Notes under the pieces: generated by a model | The model's database searches: none | Told to the model about the DNA's origin: nothing | What the model saw: the letters and a program-made list of their open reading frames with translations, nothing else | Source: JANXVV01 sp038230975 | GTDB lineage: Bacteria; Planctomycetota; Phycisphaerae; Tepidisphaerales; Tepidisphaeraceae | Direction: 5' to 3' | Assembly: GCA_038230975.1 (NCBI GenBank) | Contig: JBBRMF010000047.1 | Location: 1 to 26,260 of the forward strand | DNA: 26,260 nt | Made by a program: the position numbers and the translations under genes | Shown: one piece after another, positions 1 through 7,649 of the stretch | Position numbering within the stretch: the stretch's first letter is position 1 | Layout: every line of letters begins with the position of its first letter

Positions 1-291
1 AGCGGCATCTTCGGCATGGTCCTGCTGATCGCCGCCGTTGTACTTTACGCGACTGAAAATTCCATCGCGGGTCCATCAAACTCCCGCGTTGTTTTCCTTG
101 AGGCCGAGTCATGGGTTGGGAAACAATGTCCACTCTTTAAATATCTGGACGGCAACACTACAGAGCTTTCGAGCGGAAATGTCGCCATCGCCTTAATCGA
201 CCGCGACTGTGCCACTTGCCGAAAATGCCCGGAACACCAAACAGAGGCCTGGAGAAAAGGAACCTTGTCTCTCACGCGGGAGAGTGAGTGA
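1..291 (+). CDS. C-terminal part of a MauE-like membrane protein with a Cys-rich redox domain (cut by window edge)
   Basis: The reading frame is open from the first base, so the gene begins upstream of the window. What is visible is the end of a hydrophobic segment (GMVLLIAAVVLY), then a short soluble domain with a CPLFKYLDG stretch and a CATCRKC cluster. This resembles planctomycete MauE/DoxX-type membrane proteins that carry a thioredoxin-like tail with a DCxxC motif and are usually paired with a DUF1573 protein. A DUF1573 remnant does follow at 362, which supports the reading. The last 15 or so residues (after CPEHQ) do not look like the family and fall on a small palindrome (about 268-289), so the C-terminus may be truncated or frameshifted. 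The family call is by eye and moderate. Redox activity cannot be judged from this piece. Confidence 0.45.
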   Translation, partial: SGIFGMVLLIAAVVLYATENSIAGPSNSRVVFLEAESWVGKQCPLFKYLDGNTTELSSGNVAIALIDRDCATCRKCPEHQTEAWRKGTLSLTRESE

Positions 292-361
292 ATACCATGG
301 AAAGCACAATCGCTCCACGGGACAGTCAATTACTCCGGTCCTAACTTGACGGCAAAGTTAG

Positions 362-484
362 TTCGATTTCGGCAGAGTGACCGCCTCGCAAGCCAGCTTA
401 CTGAATCATATTTTTACGACTACGAATGTCAGCAGCAAGTCGGTGCAAATTACCAAGGTGATGACGAGTTGCAAATGCACAAAG
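362..484 (+). pseudogene. DUF1573 protein fragment, truncated
   Basis: Translation from 362 gives FDFGRV, then a LLNHIFTTTN strand and an ITKVMTSCKCTKA segment. This is the typical DUF1573 core: DFG.V, H.F.L.N, and an SC.CT motif. A TAG sits directly before it in frame (359-361), there is no start codon, and family similarity stops after the Cys motif at about 480. From 486 another frame reads as the end of a transposase. The piece therefore looks like a gene broken by an insertion. DUF1573 proteins are usually exported and often sit beside MauE-like proteins, which fits the neighbour at 1-291. Confidence 0.5.
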
Positions 485-485
485 G

Positions 486-638
486 CTGGCCGAGCATCGC
501 GAGGCGTTACGCCTGATCTTCGAGGACAAAGGCCGCACCGAAGGATTCAACCGGGGACTGCGGGCCATTTTGTGGCGAGCCTGCGGCATGCGCAACTTCG
601 GCCACTTTCGATTGCAAATTCTTCACTTGGTCGGCTGA
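486..638 (+). mobile_element. C-terminal remnant of an ISL3-like transposase
   Basis: Fifty in-frame codons ending at TGA 636-638 read LAEHREALRLIF, then RTEGFNRGLRAI, then a CGMRNFGHFRLQILHL end. An EGxN..LR.I..RA.G.RNF..FRL.IL tail is characteristic of ISL3-family transposases (DDE domain end). Nothing of the N-terminal zinc finger or the first two catalytic Asp residues is present, so this is a dead fragment. It abuts the DUF1573 fragment at about 480 and probably marks the insertion that broke that gene. I could not identify terminal inverted repeats or a target duplication. Confidence 0.55.
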
Positions 639-742
639 GATACACAAGAGTCAACGGGTTTCGTGGAGAGCCACTTTTCGATAAAAACAACCTTGGCAAT
701 AGCGTTAGGGCCGTTTTAGATTGCGAGCTGCGGAAGTTGGGT

Positions 743-843
743 TAGAGCCTGGGAATTTTTAGGTGGCGAGGGCGTCTTGCCCGCGTTTCCTTCCGAAGAA
801 AGCACGGGCGAGACGCCCATGCACCATTTTTTTCCAGGCTCTA
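743..843. repeat. 101-bp imperfect palindrome (dispersed repeat family 2, copy 1)
   Basis: The outer arms begin TAGAGCCTGG (743-752) and end with the reverse complement CCAGGCTCTA (834-843). The inner arms carry GGGCGTCTTGCCCG (770-783) against CGGGCGAGACGCCC (805-818). The core is shared with the repeat at 8594-8660. It lies about 45 bases beyond the stop of pilB1 on the minus strand, so it may also form a hairpin at the 3' end of that transcript, but there is no T-run typical of an intrinsic terminator. Confidence 0.7.
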
Positions 844-887
844 AAGCGGACCCTACGAATTTATACATGAATGAAGCAAGCCACGGA

Positions 888-2921
888 TCAATCATCCTCG
901 TTCAACGTTTCCTTCACGACTTCTTCAATCGTCGTCACCCCGTCGTAAATCGCGAGCAACCCTGCTTGCCGCAGGGTCCGCATGCCGCGCTTCTTGGACT
1001 CCGCTCGAAGCTGCTGGGTGCTGGCGTGCTGCACGATCATGTCGCGCATCTCATCATCCAGCAGCATGAACTCATACAAGCCCTGACGGCCGCGATAACC
1101 GGTGTTGTTGCAGGCATCGCAACCTTTTCCGTAGTAGAAAACGCGACCCGCGACATCTTCAGAGCGAAGGTTCAATTCCATCAATTGCTCTTCAGCCGGC
1201 ACGTACGCCTCTTTGCACTTCAGACAAATTCGACGGACCAATCGCTGTGCGCAAACGCCTTCCAGCGTGGCCGTCACAAGGAATGGCTCGATGCCCAGAT
1301 CCAACAAACGGGCGACGGCCGACGGCGCATCGTTCGTGTGCAGGGTGCTGAACACCAAGTGACCCGTCAGTGATGCCTGAATGGCGATTTCCGCCGTCTC
1401 CTTGTCGCGAATTTCACCGACCAGCACCACGTCAGGGTCCTGTCGCAGCATCGCGCGAAGAATTCGACCGAACGTCAATTCAATATCCGGCTTGATCTGA
1501 CACTGAATAATCCCGTCGATGTCATATTCCACCGGGTCTTCGGCGGTGATCAGTTTCGTGCTGATATCGTTCAATTCCCGCAGCGCCGAATAGAGCGTCG
1601 TCGTTTTACCCGAACCCGTCGGCCCGGTGACGATCACGATCCCGTTTGGCTTTTTGATCAGTTGGCGGAAGGTGTTCAGATCCTCCTCGCGCATGCCGAG
1701 CTTATCCAGATCCAGGCTGACGTTACCGCGATCGAGCACGCGCATCACGACGGCTTCACCGAACATCGTTGGCAACACCGATACGCGAAGATCGACTGGC
1801 TGATTGTTGACGTTCAACTCGATACGCCCGTCCTGCGGCACGCGCCGCTCGGCAATATCCAGGTTCGACATGACCTTGATACGCGAGCTGATCGCCGGGG
1901 CAATATGGGCCGGGGGCGGCATCATTTCATAAAGGACGCCGTCGATGCGATAGCGCATCTTAAATTCAGTTTCAAACGGCTCGAAGTGAATATCAGAAGC
2001 CTTGTCCTTGATCGCCTGCAGCAAAACCAGGTTGATGAGCTTTCGCACGGGGTTTGAATCGGCGGCGTCTTTCAGCGCGTCAAGGTCGATCGATTCGCCA
2101 CGGCCTTTAAGATCTTTCAGTGTGTTGTCGTTGCTGAGTTCACCCAGAATATCCCCGAGGCTTTCGGCGGCGGTGTTGTAGTTTTTGGCGACCAGTCGTT
2201 CGATTGCTTCCGGATCACCGATTTTCGCGATAACGGTATAGCCCATCAACTGTTTGAGATCGTCCAGCGCGCGAAAGTTTTCGTGATTGGCCATCACCAC
2301 CGTGAGCTTCTTGGCAGCGGCATCGAACGCGATCGGCAGGATTTTGCTCGACATCGCCATCTGTGCCGGCACCGCCGCCAGCACTTTCGGGTCGGCCTTG
2401 TAGCCATCCACATTGAAAAACTCATACCCCTTCTGGGCGGCCAACGCGATATTCAGATCCTGATCTTTAATGTATCCCAGATCGATCAAAATTCGCCCGA
2501 GCGATCCTCCTTTGCTCTTTTGGAAGGCCAGCGCTTCCTGATACTGCTCGCGCGTGACCTTGCCCATTTTCTGGAGCAGGCGACCGAGCGGCCGACCCTG
2601 CAACTGATCGATCGCCGTCGTGCCACCCGTCGGCACCATCGCCGCGATCGGGTTCACCGGCCGCGCTCCAACTGCCACGGGTGGCTTAGCAACCCCCGGC
2701 CTTACCGCACCGGACATTCCCGGAATCACCGGCTTTGGCGCTGCGGCAGGCACCAGATCCAGCGGTGAAGAACTCGCCGGATTTACCGTCACCGCCGCAT
2801 GTGGACGCAACCCCGCCGGATGACCCGGCACGGCCGGTTTTTGCGGCACAACCACCGGTGCGACCGGTTTGCGATTCGGATCGGTTGGAGACGGTTGGTT
2901 CGATGAACTGACTTGTGACAT
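888..2921 (-). CDS. pilB: Type IV pilus assembly / type II secretion ATPase PilB/GspE (pilB1)
   Basis: This is a hexameric ATPase that powers pilus extension at the inner membrane. The 677-residue product has a Pro/Ala-rich disordered N-terminus (about 1-105), an MshEN (GspE N-terminal) domain (about 106-250), and a GspE ATPase core. Visible motifs are Walker A GPTGSGKT (433-440), Asp box LITAEDPVEY (457-466), Walker B VVLVGEIRD (498-506), His box HLVFSTLHTND (521-531), and a four-Cys zinc site C566, C569, C601, C604. The frame stays open upstream to 3008, but that extension is translated palindromic repeat. The ATG at 2921 has AAGGA 8 bases upstream, so I chose it. It is last in the minus-strand operon, after pilT. 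PilB and GspE are hard to separate by sequence alone; the adjacent pilT favours a pilus. Confidence 0.92.
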   Translation of the reverse strand: MSQVSSSNQPSPTDPNRKPVAPVVVPQKPAVPGHPAGLRPHAAVTVNPASSSPLDLVPAAAPKPVIPGMSGAVRPGVAKPPVAVGARPVNPIAAMVPTGGTTAIDQLQGRPLGRLLQKMGKVTREQYQEALAFQKSKGGSLGRILIDLGYIKDQDLNIALAAQKGYEFFNVDGYKADPKVLAAVPAQMAMSSKILPIAFDAAAKKLTVVMANHENFRALDDLKQLMGYTVIAKIGDPEAIERLVAKNYNTAAESLGDILGELSNDNTLKDLKGRGESIDLDALKDAADSNPVRKLINLVLLQAIKDKASDIHFEPFETEFKMRYRIDGVLYEMMPPPAHIAPAISSRIKVMSNLDIAERRVPQDGRIELNVNNQPVDLRVSVLPTMFGEAVVMRVLDRGNVSLDLDKLGMREEDLNTFRQLIKKPNGIVIVTGPTGSGKTTTLYSALRELNDISTKLITAEDPVEYDIDGIIQCQIKPDIELTFGRILRAMLRQDPDVVLVGEIRDKETAEIAIQASLTGHLVFSTLHTNDAPSAVARLLDLGIEPFLVTATLEGVCAQRLVRRICLKCKEAYVPAEEQLMELNLRSEDVAGRVFYYGKGCDACNNTGYRGRQGLYEFMLLDDEMRDMIVQHASTQQLRAESKKRGMRTLRQAGLLAIYDGVTTIEEVVKETLNEDD

Positions 2922-2940
2922 TTTCAATATCCTTCTTGTC

Positions 2941-3077
2941 CCCTCCCCCCGGCACTCCGGGGGGAGGGTTAGGGTGAGGGGGGGGAAATCTCGTTTTTCC
3001 AAACACACCCCTCAGCCCAATACCAATTCAAAGAACCCCTCATCCTAACCTTCCCCCCTGGAATACCAGGGGGAGGG
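2941..3077. repeat. Pair of inverted GC-rich palindromes (REPIN-like, dispersed repeat family 1, copies A and B)
   Basis: Copy A (2941-2968) is a perfect hairpin: 12-base arm CCCTCCCCCCGG, loop CACT, then the complement, followed by a TTAGGGTGAGGG tail. Copy B (3049-3077) is a near-perfect hairpin around loop AATA, preceded by the opposite-strand tail CCCCTCATCCTAACC (3037-3051). The two units therefore face each other tail to tail, as in paired REP elements (REPINs). They fill most of the 163-base pilT-pilB1 spacer. The sequence translates as the familiar 'LTLTLP..RGEG' string in the false extension of pilB1. Confidence 0.8.
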
Positions 3078-3084
3078 AACCTGG

Positions 3085-4338
3085 CTATTTCTTCTGCTGT
3101 GCCTTCAACATCCGCTCGCGATTCGCCTGAATCTGAGCCTGACGTTCCTTTTCAGCGGCTGCGGAATCCGGTGCGCCGCCGCCCGGTTTCGGTGCCGCAG
3201 GCGCTCCGGCAGCGGCAGCGCCCTCGTCACCGTCATCCATAATAATGTCATCGCCAATGGCGACATCAATCCCGGCCTTGTGCATCTTGTCCACCATGTA
3301 GCCGGGGTTCTTGCTCTTGTCGATACATTCTTCCGCACTGATTCGACCGGCCGTAAAGTGCATCCACAAGTTGTCATCCAACAACTGCATGCCGAACTTT
3401 TTACCGGTTTGAATTTCCGAGTCGATACGGAAGCTCTTATTCTCGCGAATCAGATTCTGAATACCCGGCGTCACATACATAAACTCGTAGCCGGCCAACA
3501 TCCCGTCCGTGTCCACGCGCGGACACAAGCATTGGCTTAACACGGCAATCAGGTTGCCCGACAACTGCACACGAACCTGTTCCTGCTGCTCGGTCGGGAA
3601 GGCGTCGATCAAACGGTTGATCGTCGAGGCCGCACCTGATGTATGCAGCGTGCCGAATACCAGGTGGCCTGTTTCCGCTGCGGTGATGGCCGCCTGAATC
3701 GTCTCCAAGTCGCGCATTTCACCCACGAGCATCACGTCCGGATCCTGACGCAACGCACGGCGAAGGGCTTCCGGGAAGTTCGGAACGTCCACGCCCACTT
3801 CGCGCTGCACGACGATGCTCTTCTTGTGCTTGTGGTAATATTCGATCGGATCTTCCATCGTGATGATGTGCCGCTCGAAGTTCTCGTTGATGTAATTGAT
3901 CATGCACGCGAGCGTCGTGGTTTTGCCGGAACCCGTGGGCCCGGTCACCAGGAACATCCCGCGCGGTCGACGGCAGATTTGCTCGGCCATCTTCGGCAGA
4001 CCAATCTGCTCGAACGTCAGAATGTTGTTCGGAATACGCCGCAGCACCAAACTGGCAACGCCCTTCTGCTTGAAAATGCTGACGCGGAATCGCGCCGCCT
4101 CCCCGTACGAAAAGCCAAAGTCACCCGAGCCCGATTCCTCAAACTCCTGCTGAATACGCTCCGGCGTGATCGACTTCAACAACGCCATCGTGTCTTCAGC
4201 CTCAAGTGGCTTGGTCTGCAATTCCCGAATCCCACCATGCAAACGCAAGCAAGGCGGACGACCCACCACAAGGTGCAAGTCGCTTGCCTTCTGGCGAACA
4301 ACGGTTTCCAACAAACGGTCAATCTGAATCGTGGCCAT
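3085..4338 (-). CDS. pilT: Type IV pilus retraction ATPase PilT
   Basis: PilT depolymerises the pilus and drives twitching motility from the cytoplasmic face of the inner membrane. Residues 1-350 match the family: PAS-like N-terminal domain, Walker A GPTGSGKT (133-140), Asp box IITMEDPIEY (158-167), Walker B VMLVGEMRD (202-210), His box HLVFGTLHTSG (225-235), and GIQNLIRE (292-299), a variant of the retraction signature AIRNLIRE. The protein is 417 residues, against about 345-370 for most PilT, because of a low-complexity Ala/Pro/Gly tail (about 363-417) ending in a charged helix. An AAGG element precedes the ATG at 4338. It follows two small genes and precedes pilB1 on the same strand, so it is probably co-transcribed with both pilB paralogues. 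Confidence 0.94.
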   Translation of the reverse strand: MATIQIDRLLETVVRQKASDLHLVVGRPPCLRLHGGIRELQTKPLEAEDTMALLKSITPERIQQEFEESGSGDFGFSYGEAARFRVSIFKQKGVASLVLRRIPNNILTFEQIGLPKMAEQICRRPRGMFLVTGPTGSGKTTTLACMINYINENFERHIITMEDPIEYYHKHKKSIVVQREVGVDVPNFPEALRRALRQDPDVMLVGEMRDLETIQAAITAAETGHLVFGTLHTSGAASTINRLIDAFPTEQQEQVRVQLSGNLIAVLSQCLCPRVDTDGMLAGYEFMYVTPGIQNLIRENKSFRIDSEIQTGKKFGMQLLDDNLWMHFTAGRISAEECIDKSKNPGYMVDKMHKAGIDVAIGDDIIMDDGDEGAAAAGAPAAPKPGGGAPDSAAAEKERQAQIQANRERMLKAQQKK

Positions 4339-4364
4339 AGCTGCCCTTAAAACAAAATCGTTAC

Positions 4365-4697
4365 TTATTTTCGCTCATGCCAATAGGCAATGCGCTCCGT
4401 GAGGTTTTCAGCCTCATCGTCGGACAGATAGTCGCCTAGTTTTCCACGCGTTTCCACCAGTCGATCAATCAATTCTCTCTCGGCCACGAACCGCCCAATC
4501 GCTTCATAGAATTCCTTTGAGCGCTCGGGATCATACGCCTCGCCTGGTTCCTGTCCGTGTCGACTGCCGATTCGATCGAGAGAACACACCAGATTTTCCA
4601 GAAGGCTCCATGCCTCCACCAGATCCGAGCGGGTCACCCCCACTCGCGAGTCGCCATCTTCAACGCTTGTGATTGCGATTTCCTTCATCTCGAACAT
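4365..4697 (-). CDS. Small acidic protein of unknown function, candidate immunity partner of the upstream HYD1-like protein
   Basis: I do not recognise this family. The product is about 110 residues, acidic, predicted mostly helical, with no Cys-rich site, signal peptide or membrane segment. Its C-terminal half (EFYEAIGRFVAEREL... to ...ERIAYWHERK) looks like a helical bundle. Possible starts are TTG 4703, ATG 4697 and ATG 4688; I list 4697. It begins 37 bases after the stop of the 89-residue HYD1-like gene and ends 26 bases before pilT, so it is in the pilus ATPase operon. Toxin followed by immunity gene is the usual order in polymorphic toxin cassettes, and that position is the only reason for the role suggested. 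A 6-base inverted repeat GTCGAA-ACC-TTCGAC lies just upstream (4709-4723). Confidence 0.6.
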   Translation of the reverse strand: MFEMKEIAITSVEDGDSRVGVTRSDLVEAWSLLENLVCSLDRIGSRHGQEPGEAYDPERSKEFYEAIGRFVAERELIDRLVETRGKLGDYLSDDEAENLTERIAYWHERK

Positions 4698-4734
4698 TCT
4701 CAAGTATTGTCGAAACCTTCGACATTCTTACCCG

Positions 4735-5004
4735 TCAGGTCAATCCCACCGACGACAAAAACTCCATCTGTCCTTTCAATGGGTTGAACTGCGTTTTCAG
4801 TTCTTCCTCGGAAAGATCAAAATCGACATACGCGCCGCCTTTCCGTCGAGCCAGATAATACCGAGCCTCGGCATCTCTTGGGGAAAGCGGTTTCGCATAG
4901 GCTCTTTCCACAAACACCTTATTCTGATCGCGTGCCACGATCCGGGACTCACCCAAAATCTTTTCCTTGCTGCTTCGCCGCGTGTAATGACGCACCCTAA
5001 TCAT
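4735..5004 (-). CDS. 89-residue HYD1-signature (ADP-ribosyltransferase-like) protein
   Basis: The product starts MIRVRHYT, continues with ARDQNKVFVE and KPLSPRDAEARY, and then has an AYVDFDLSEEEL strand. This order (R-HYT at the N-terminus, an R..D..VFVE strand, a PLSP.DAE turn, a YV.FD strand) resembles the HYD1-signature ADP-ribosyltransferase fold used as a toxin tip in polymorphic toxins. Here it is free-standing, with no delivery domain or signal peptide. The ATG at 5004 has GAGG 5 bases upstream and lies 9 bases after the pilB2 stop, so it is translated within the pilus operon. The assignment is from memory of the family pattern and is moderate. If wrong, it is a small basic protein of unknown function. 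Activity on NAD or any target is inference. Confidence 0.6.
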   Translation of the reverse strand: MIRVRHYTRRSSKEKILGESRIVARDQNKVFVERAYAKPLSPRDAEARYYLARRKGGAYVDFDLSEEELKTQFNPLKGQMEFLSSVGLT

Positions 5005-5013
5005 GGAACCTCA

Positions 5014-6795
5014 TTACTGATCCGTAATCACCCCATCCACCTGCGCCACCTTCACAATTTCCTCCGCAGTGGTAATCCCATTCAATACTTTCAGGCGACC
5101 ATCCAGCAGCAAGCTCTTCATGCCCGACGCCAACGCCGCTTTGCGGATCTTATTCGTGGGGGCTCGGTTAAACGCCAGATCACGAATCTCGTTATTCATG
5201 ATCATCATTTCAAAGATACCGATACGGCCACGGAAGCCCGTGCCTGTGCAGTTATCGCAACCGCGCGGTTTATACAGCACTTTATCCTTCATGTCCGCCG
5301 CTTTAATGCCCACCAACCGCAGCCACATCTCATCCGGTTCATGGTCCGGCTGTTTGCACTTCGGGCATAGCGTCCGAATCAACCGCTGCGCCATCACCGC
5401 TTGAATGGACGAAGCCACGAGGAACGGTTTCACACCCATGTCGATCAATCGCGTGATCGCACCCGGGGCATCGTTTGTATGGAGCGTGCTGAACACCAGG
5501 TGACCTGTCAAAGCCGCCTGAATCGCGACTTCCGCCACTTCCAAGTCTCGAATTTCACCGACCAGAATGATGTTCGGTGCCTGACGAAGCATCGCGCGCA
5601 GAATCTTCGAAAAACTCATGCCGATCGCATCGCGAACCTGGCATTGATTAATGCCCGTGAAGTTGTATTCCACCGGGTCTTCGGCCGTGATGATCTTTTT
5701 ATCCGGCCGATTCAACTCATTCAGCGCGCCGTACAGCGTGGTCGTTTTGCCTGAACCCGTCGGCCCGGTCACCAGGAAGATGCCGTTCGGGCGCTTGATG
5801 ATCTTCTGGAAAACCCGGTAATCTTCTTCCTCAAATCCCATGTGAGACAGACCGATGCGAACCGCATCCGGCCTCAGAATACGCAGCACGACCGATTCCC
5901 CGTGATACGCCGGCAGCGTGCTTACGCGGAAGTCGACCTGGCTCTTATCCACCATCAGCTTAATTCGACCATCCTGCGGCAGTCGCTTTTCCGCGATATC
6001 AATGCCGGCCATGATCTTCAGTCGGCTGGTCAGCGGCCCTTTCATGCGCAGCGGGATTTTGTCGCGTTCCACGCACTCGCCGTCGATGCGATACCGAACC
6101 CGAATGCGGTCTTTCATCGGTTCAATGTGAATATCGCTCGCCCGATTCCGCACCGCCTCGGCAATCATCGCCTGCACCAGCTTGATGATCGGGGCCTGCG
6201 TCGGATCGTTCATCACATCTTCACTCATCCCGGCGATATCGATCGACTTGTCGACCGATTTATCCAGCGATTTGTCGAGTGATTTATCGAGCGTTTTATC
6301 CAGCGATTTATCAAGTGAGGCCCAGCCCTTGTCCAGCGTCTTATCGATGGTGTTTTGCGACGACGTCTGGAACAGGTCATCCAGATACCCCTTGATCCGG
6401 CTCTTAGCCGCCAACACCGGCCGAAGCTCCTTACCCAGCCGAAATCGCAAAATATCGAGCAATTCCAGATCCAGCGGATCGTGAATCGCCACCCGCAGCT
6501 TCCCATTTTCCATGCCCAAAGGCAGGATCAGGTGCTTGCGCATGATGTCTTCCGGAATCGAATTGATCGAGTTCGGCGGCACGGAACTCTTGTCCAGATC
6601 GATGTATTCCATGCCGTACTGAGTCGCCAGCGCCTTGGCCACCTGGTTCTCATTACACATCTTCAAATCGATCAATGCCTCGCCGATGCGCAAGTTCTTG
6701 GATTTGGCGTGCTCCAGCGCCTTATCAATTTCCTTGGGATTGAGAAATTTCCATTCCGCCAGGATTTCGCCCAGCCTCTTCTGCTGCTTGGCCAT
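5014..6795 (-). CDS. Second PilB/GspE-family type IV pilus assembly ATPase (pilB2)
   Basis: The 593-residue product has an MshEN domain (about 5-145), a repetitive linker (about 150-186), and a GspE-type ATPase core. Motifs are Walker A GPTGSGKT (344-351), Asp box IITAEDPVEY (368-377), Walker B IILVGEIRD (409-417), His box HLVFSTLHTND (432-442), and zinc Cys C477, C480, C513, C516. The usual RQDPD just before Walker B reads RQAPN (404-408). The frame is open to 6852, but ATG 6795 has AAGGA at good spacing and gives the normal MAKQQKRLGEIL start. It heads the minus-strand operon. It is a paralogue of pilB1 and could serve the same pilus, a second pilus or a type II-like secretion system; sequence alone does not decide. 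Confidence 0.9.
   Translation of the reverse strand: MAKQQKRLGEILAEWKFLNPKEIDKALEHAKSKNLRIGEALIDLKMCNENQVAKALATQYGMEYIDLDKSSVPPNSINSIPEDIMRKHLILPLGMENGKLRVAIHDPLDLELLDILRFRLGKELRPVLAAKSRIKGYLDDLFQTSSQNTIDKTLDKGWASLDKSLDKTLDKSLDKSLDKSVDKSIDIAGMSEDVMNDPTQAPIIKLVQAMIAEAVRNRASDIHIEPMKDRIRVRYRIDGECVERDKIPLRMKGPLTSRLKIMAGIDIAEKRLPQDGRIKLMVDKSQVDFRVSTLPAYHGESVVLRILRPDAVRIGLSHMGFEEEDYRVFQKIIKRPNGIFLVTGPTGSGKTTTLYGALNELNRPDKKIITAEDPVEYNFTGINQCQVRDAIGMSFSKILRAMLRQAPNIILVGEIRDLEVAEVAIQAALTGHLVFSTLHTNDAPGAITRLIDMGVKPFLVASSIQAVMAQRLIRTLCPKCKQPDHEPDEMWLRLVGIKAADMKDKVLYKPRGCDNCTGTGFRGRIGIFEMMIMNNEIRDLAFNRAPTNKIRKAALASGMKSLLLDGRLKVLNGITTAEEIVKVAQVDGVITDQ
6238..6348 (-). repeat. In-frame 12-base tandem repeat encoding LDKS/LDKT units in the pilB2 linker
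   Basis: Residues 150-186 of the pilB2 product are built from IDKT, LDKG, LDKS, LDKT, LDKS, LDKS, LDKS, VDKS, with one WAS interruption. The DNA repeats as 12-base units of the type TTTATCGAGCGA/TTTGTCGAGTGA with small variation. It lies exactly in the linker between the MshEN domain and the ATPase. Copy-number change would stay in frame and alter only linker length. Confidence 0.85.
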
Positions 6796-7056
6796 GTTGA
6801 TGCATCCTTTTACGCCACAGTCTACCGAACGCAGGGGAACGTCACAAGACAAAAGGTGTACGGAGACGGGAAAGCCGAAGATCGCGAATTGGGAAGTTTG
6901 GGAAGAAAATGATGCATGATGAAATTCGACTTCAAGAAGGTAAAAAGATGTCCGATTGTCTGAATCTTACTGCAGATCGCTCGTTCCTGCATTGATCGCT
7001 AAGTATGGGCTGGAATTACATTGCTGAATAAAGACGCGTCCGCTACCGTCGAGCGC

Positions 7057-7308
7057 ATGTCGACAATCGCATTACAAGCTCACTTCGATGGCAAGCAGAT
7101 CGTGCTCGATGAGCCGTACAATCTCCCGGCCAACGCGAGTTTGATCGTTAGGCTTCTTCCGGCCGCGATTTCTTCGACGTCGGAATCCGATTCCGAAGAG
7201 GCTTGGCTGAAAGCGACTCGCACCAGCGATGCATTCACATTTCTGGACGATCCCGCCGAGGATCTCTACACGATCGCGGACGGACATCCCTTTCAGGACA
7301 CGGTGTAA
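7057..7308 (+). CDS. Antitoxin-like protein paired with a broken MazF/PemK-type toxin
   Basis: The 83-residue product begins MSTIALQAHFDGKQIVLDEPYNLP. The pattern 'L.AHFDG..I.LDEP..LP....L.V..LP' followed by an acidic C-terminus with EEAWL is typical of small planctomycete and cyanobacterial antitoxin-like proteins encoded just before MazF/PemK-family toxins. The N-terminus would form a small beta domain and the C-terminal half would wrap the toxin. A longer TTG start at 7021 is possible, but the family-like sequence begins at the ATG 7057. A MazF-like reading frame follows immediately at 7310, but it is broken, so the antitoxin may be an orphan. Confidence 0.65.
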   Translation: MSTIALQAHFDGKQIVLDEPYNLPANASLIVRLLPAAISSTSESDSEEAWLKATRTSDAFTFLDDPAEDLYTIADGHPFQDTV

Positions 7309-7309
7309 G

Positions 7310-7649
7310 TTGCAATACAAAGTCGTACTCGTTCCGCTCCCGTTTGACGATCTTTCCGGAAATAAAGTTCGACCGGCGATATGTTTGACTGGGCCCCTGG
7401 GTACGTATCGTCATGTGGTACTGGCGTTCATTACCAGTTCCGTGCGCGCCCAGTTGGAGCCGACGGATATCATGTTTAGACATCGGCAACCCTGAATTTG
7501 CCTTGACCGGATTACGCGTTCGCTCCGTTCTTCGGTTACATAGAATGGTAACGGTTTCGAGTTAGATGATTCTACGAGAATTAGGCGGACTGCCGCCAAA
7601 CATTGTGTCGGAAGTTCAATTGCGCATACGCGGATTGTTCAAGCTTTGA
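7310..7649 (+). pseudogene. MazF/PemK-family toxin, frameshifted and with an internal stop
   Basis: From TTG 7310 the frame reads QYKVVLVPLPFDDLSGNKVRPAICL, then HVVLAFITS and LEPTDI. This matches MazF/PemK endoribonuclease-like toxins (VLVPFPF.DLSG.K.RPA, then a V.LAFITS strand). The frame ends at a TGA (7493-7495). The rest of the fold continues in the next frame from about 7479: DIGNPEFALTG, LRVRSVLRLHRMVTV, then, after a TAG at 7563-7565, MILRELGGLPPN to TGA 7647-7649. One extra base near 7475-7478 and one nonsense change would explain this. Cleavage activity is very unlikely to survive. The 3' end overlaps the convergent TIM-barrel gene by 11 bases. Confidence 0.75.

Noticed and set aside
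743..843. Intrinsic terminator of the pilus operon
   Set aside because: The hairpin is real but lacks a T-run on the minus strand, and the same core recurs elsewhere as a dispersed repeat.
2922..3008. 29-residue N-terminal extension of pilB1
   Set aside because: It is the translation of a palindromic repeat; the ATG at 2921 has a well-spaced AAGGA.
3643..4350. 235-codon open frame opposite pilT (and similar long frames opposite pilB1 and pilB2)
   Set aside because: His/Arg-rich shadow frames caused by codon use of the real genes; no recognisable domain.
4709..4723. GTCGAA-ACC-TTCGAC as an operator
   Set aside because: A 6-base inverted repeat is expected by chance at this length, and no regulator is nearby.
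6238..6348. CRISPR-like array
   Set aside because: The units are 12-base, contiguous, without spacers, and encode an in-frame LDKS repeat.
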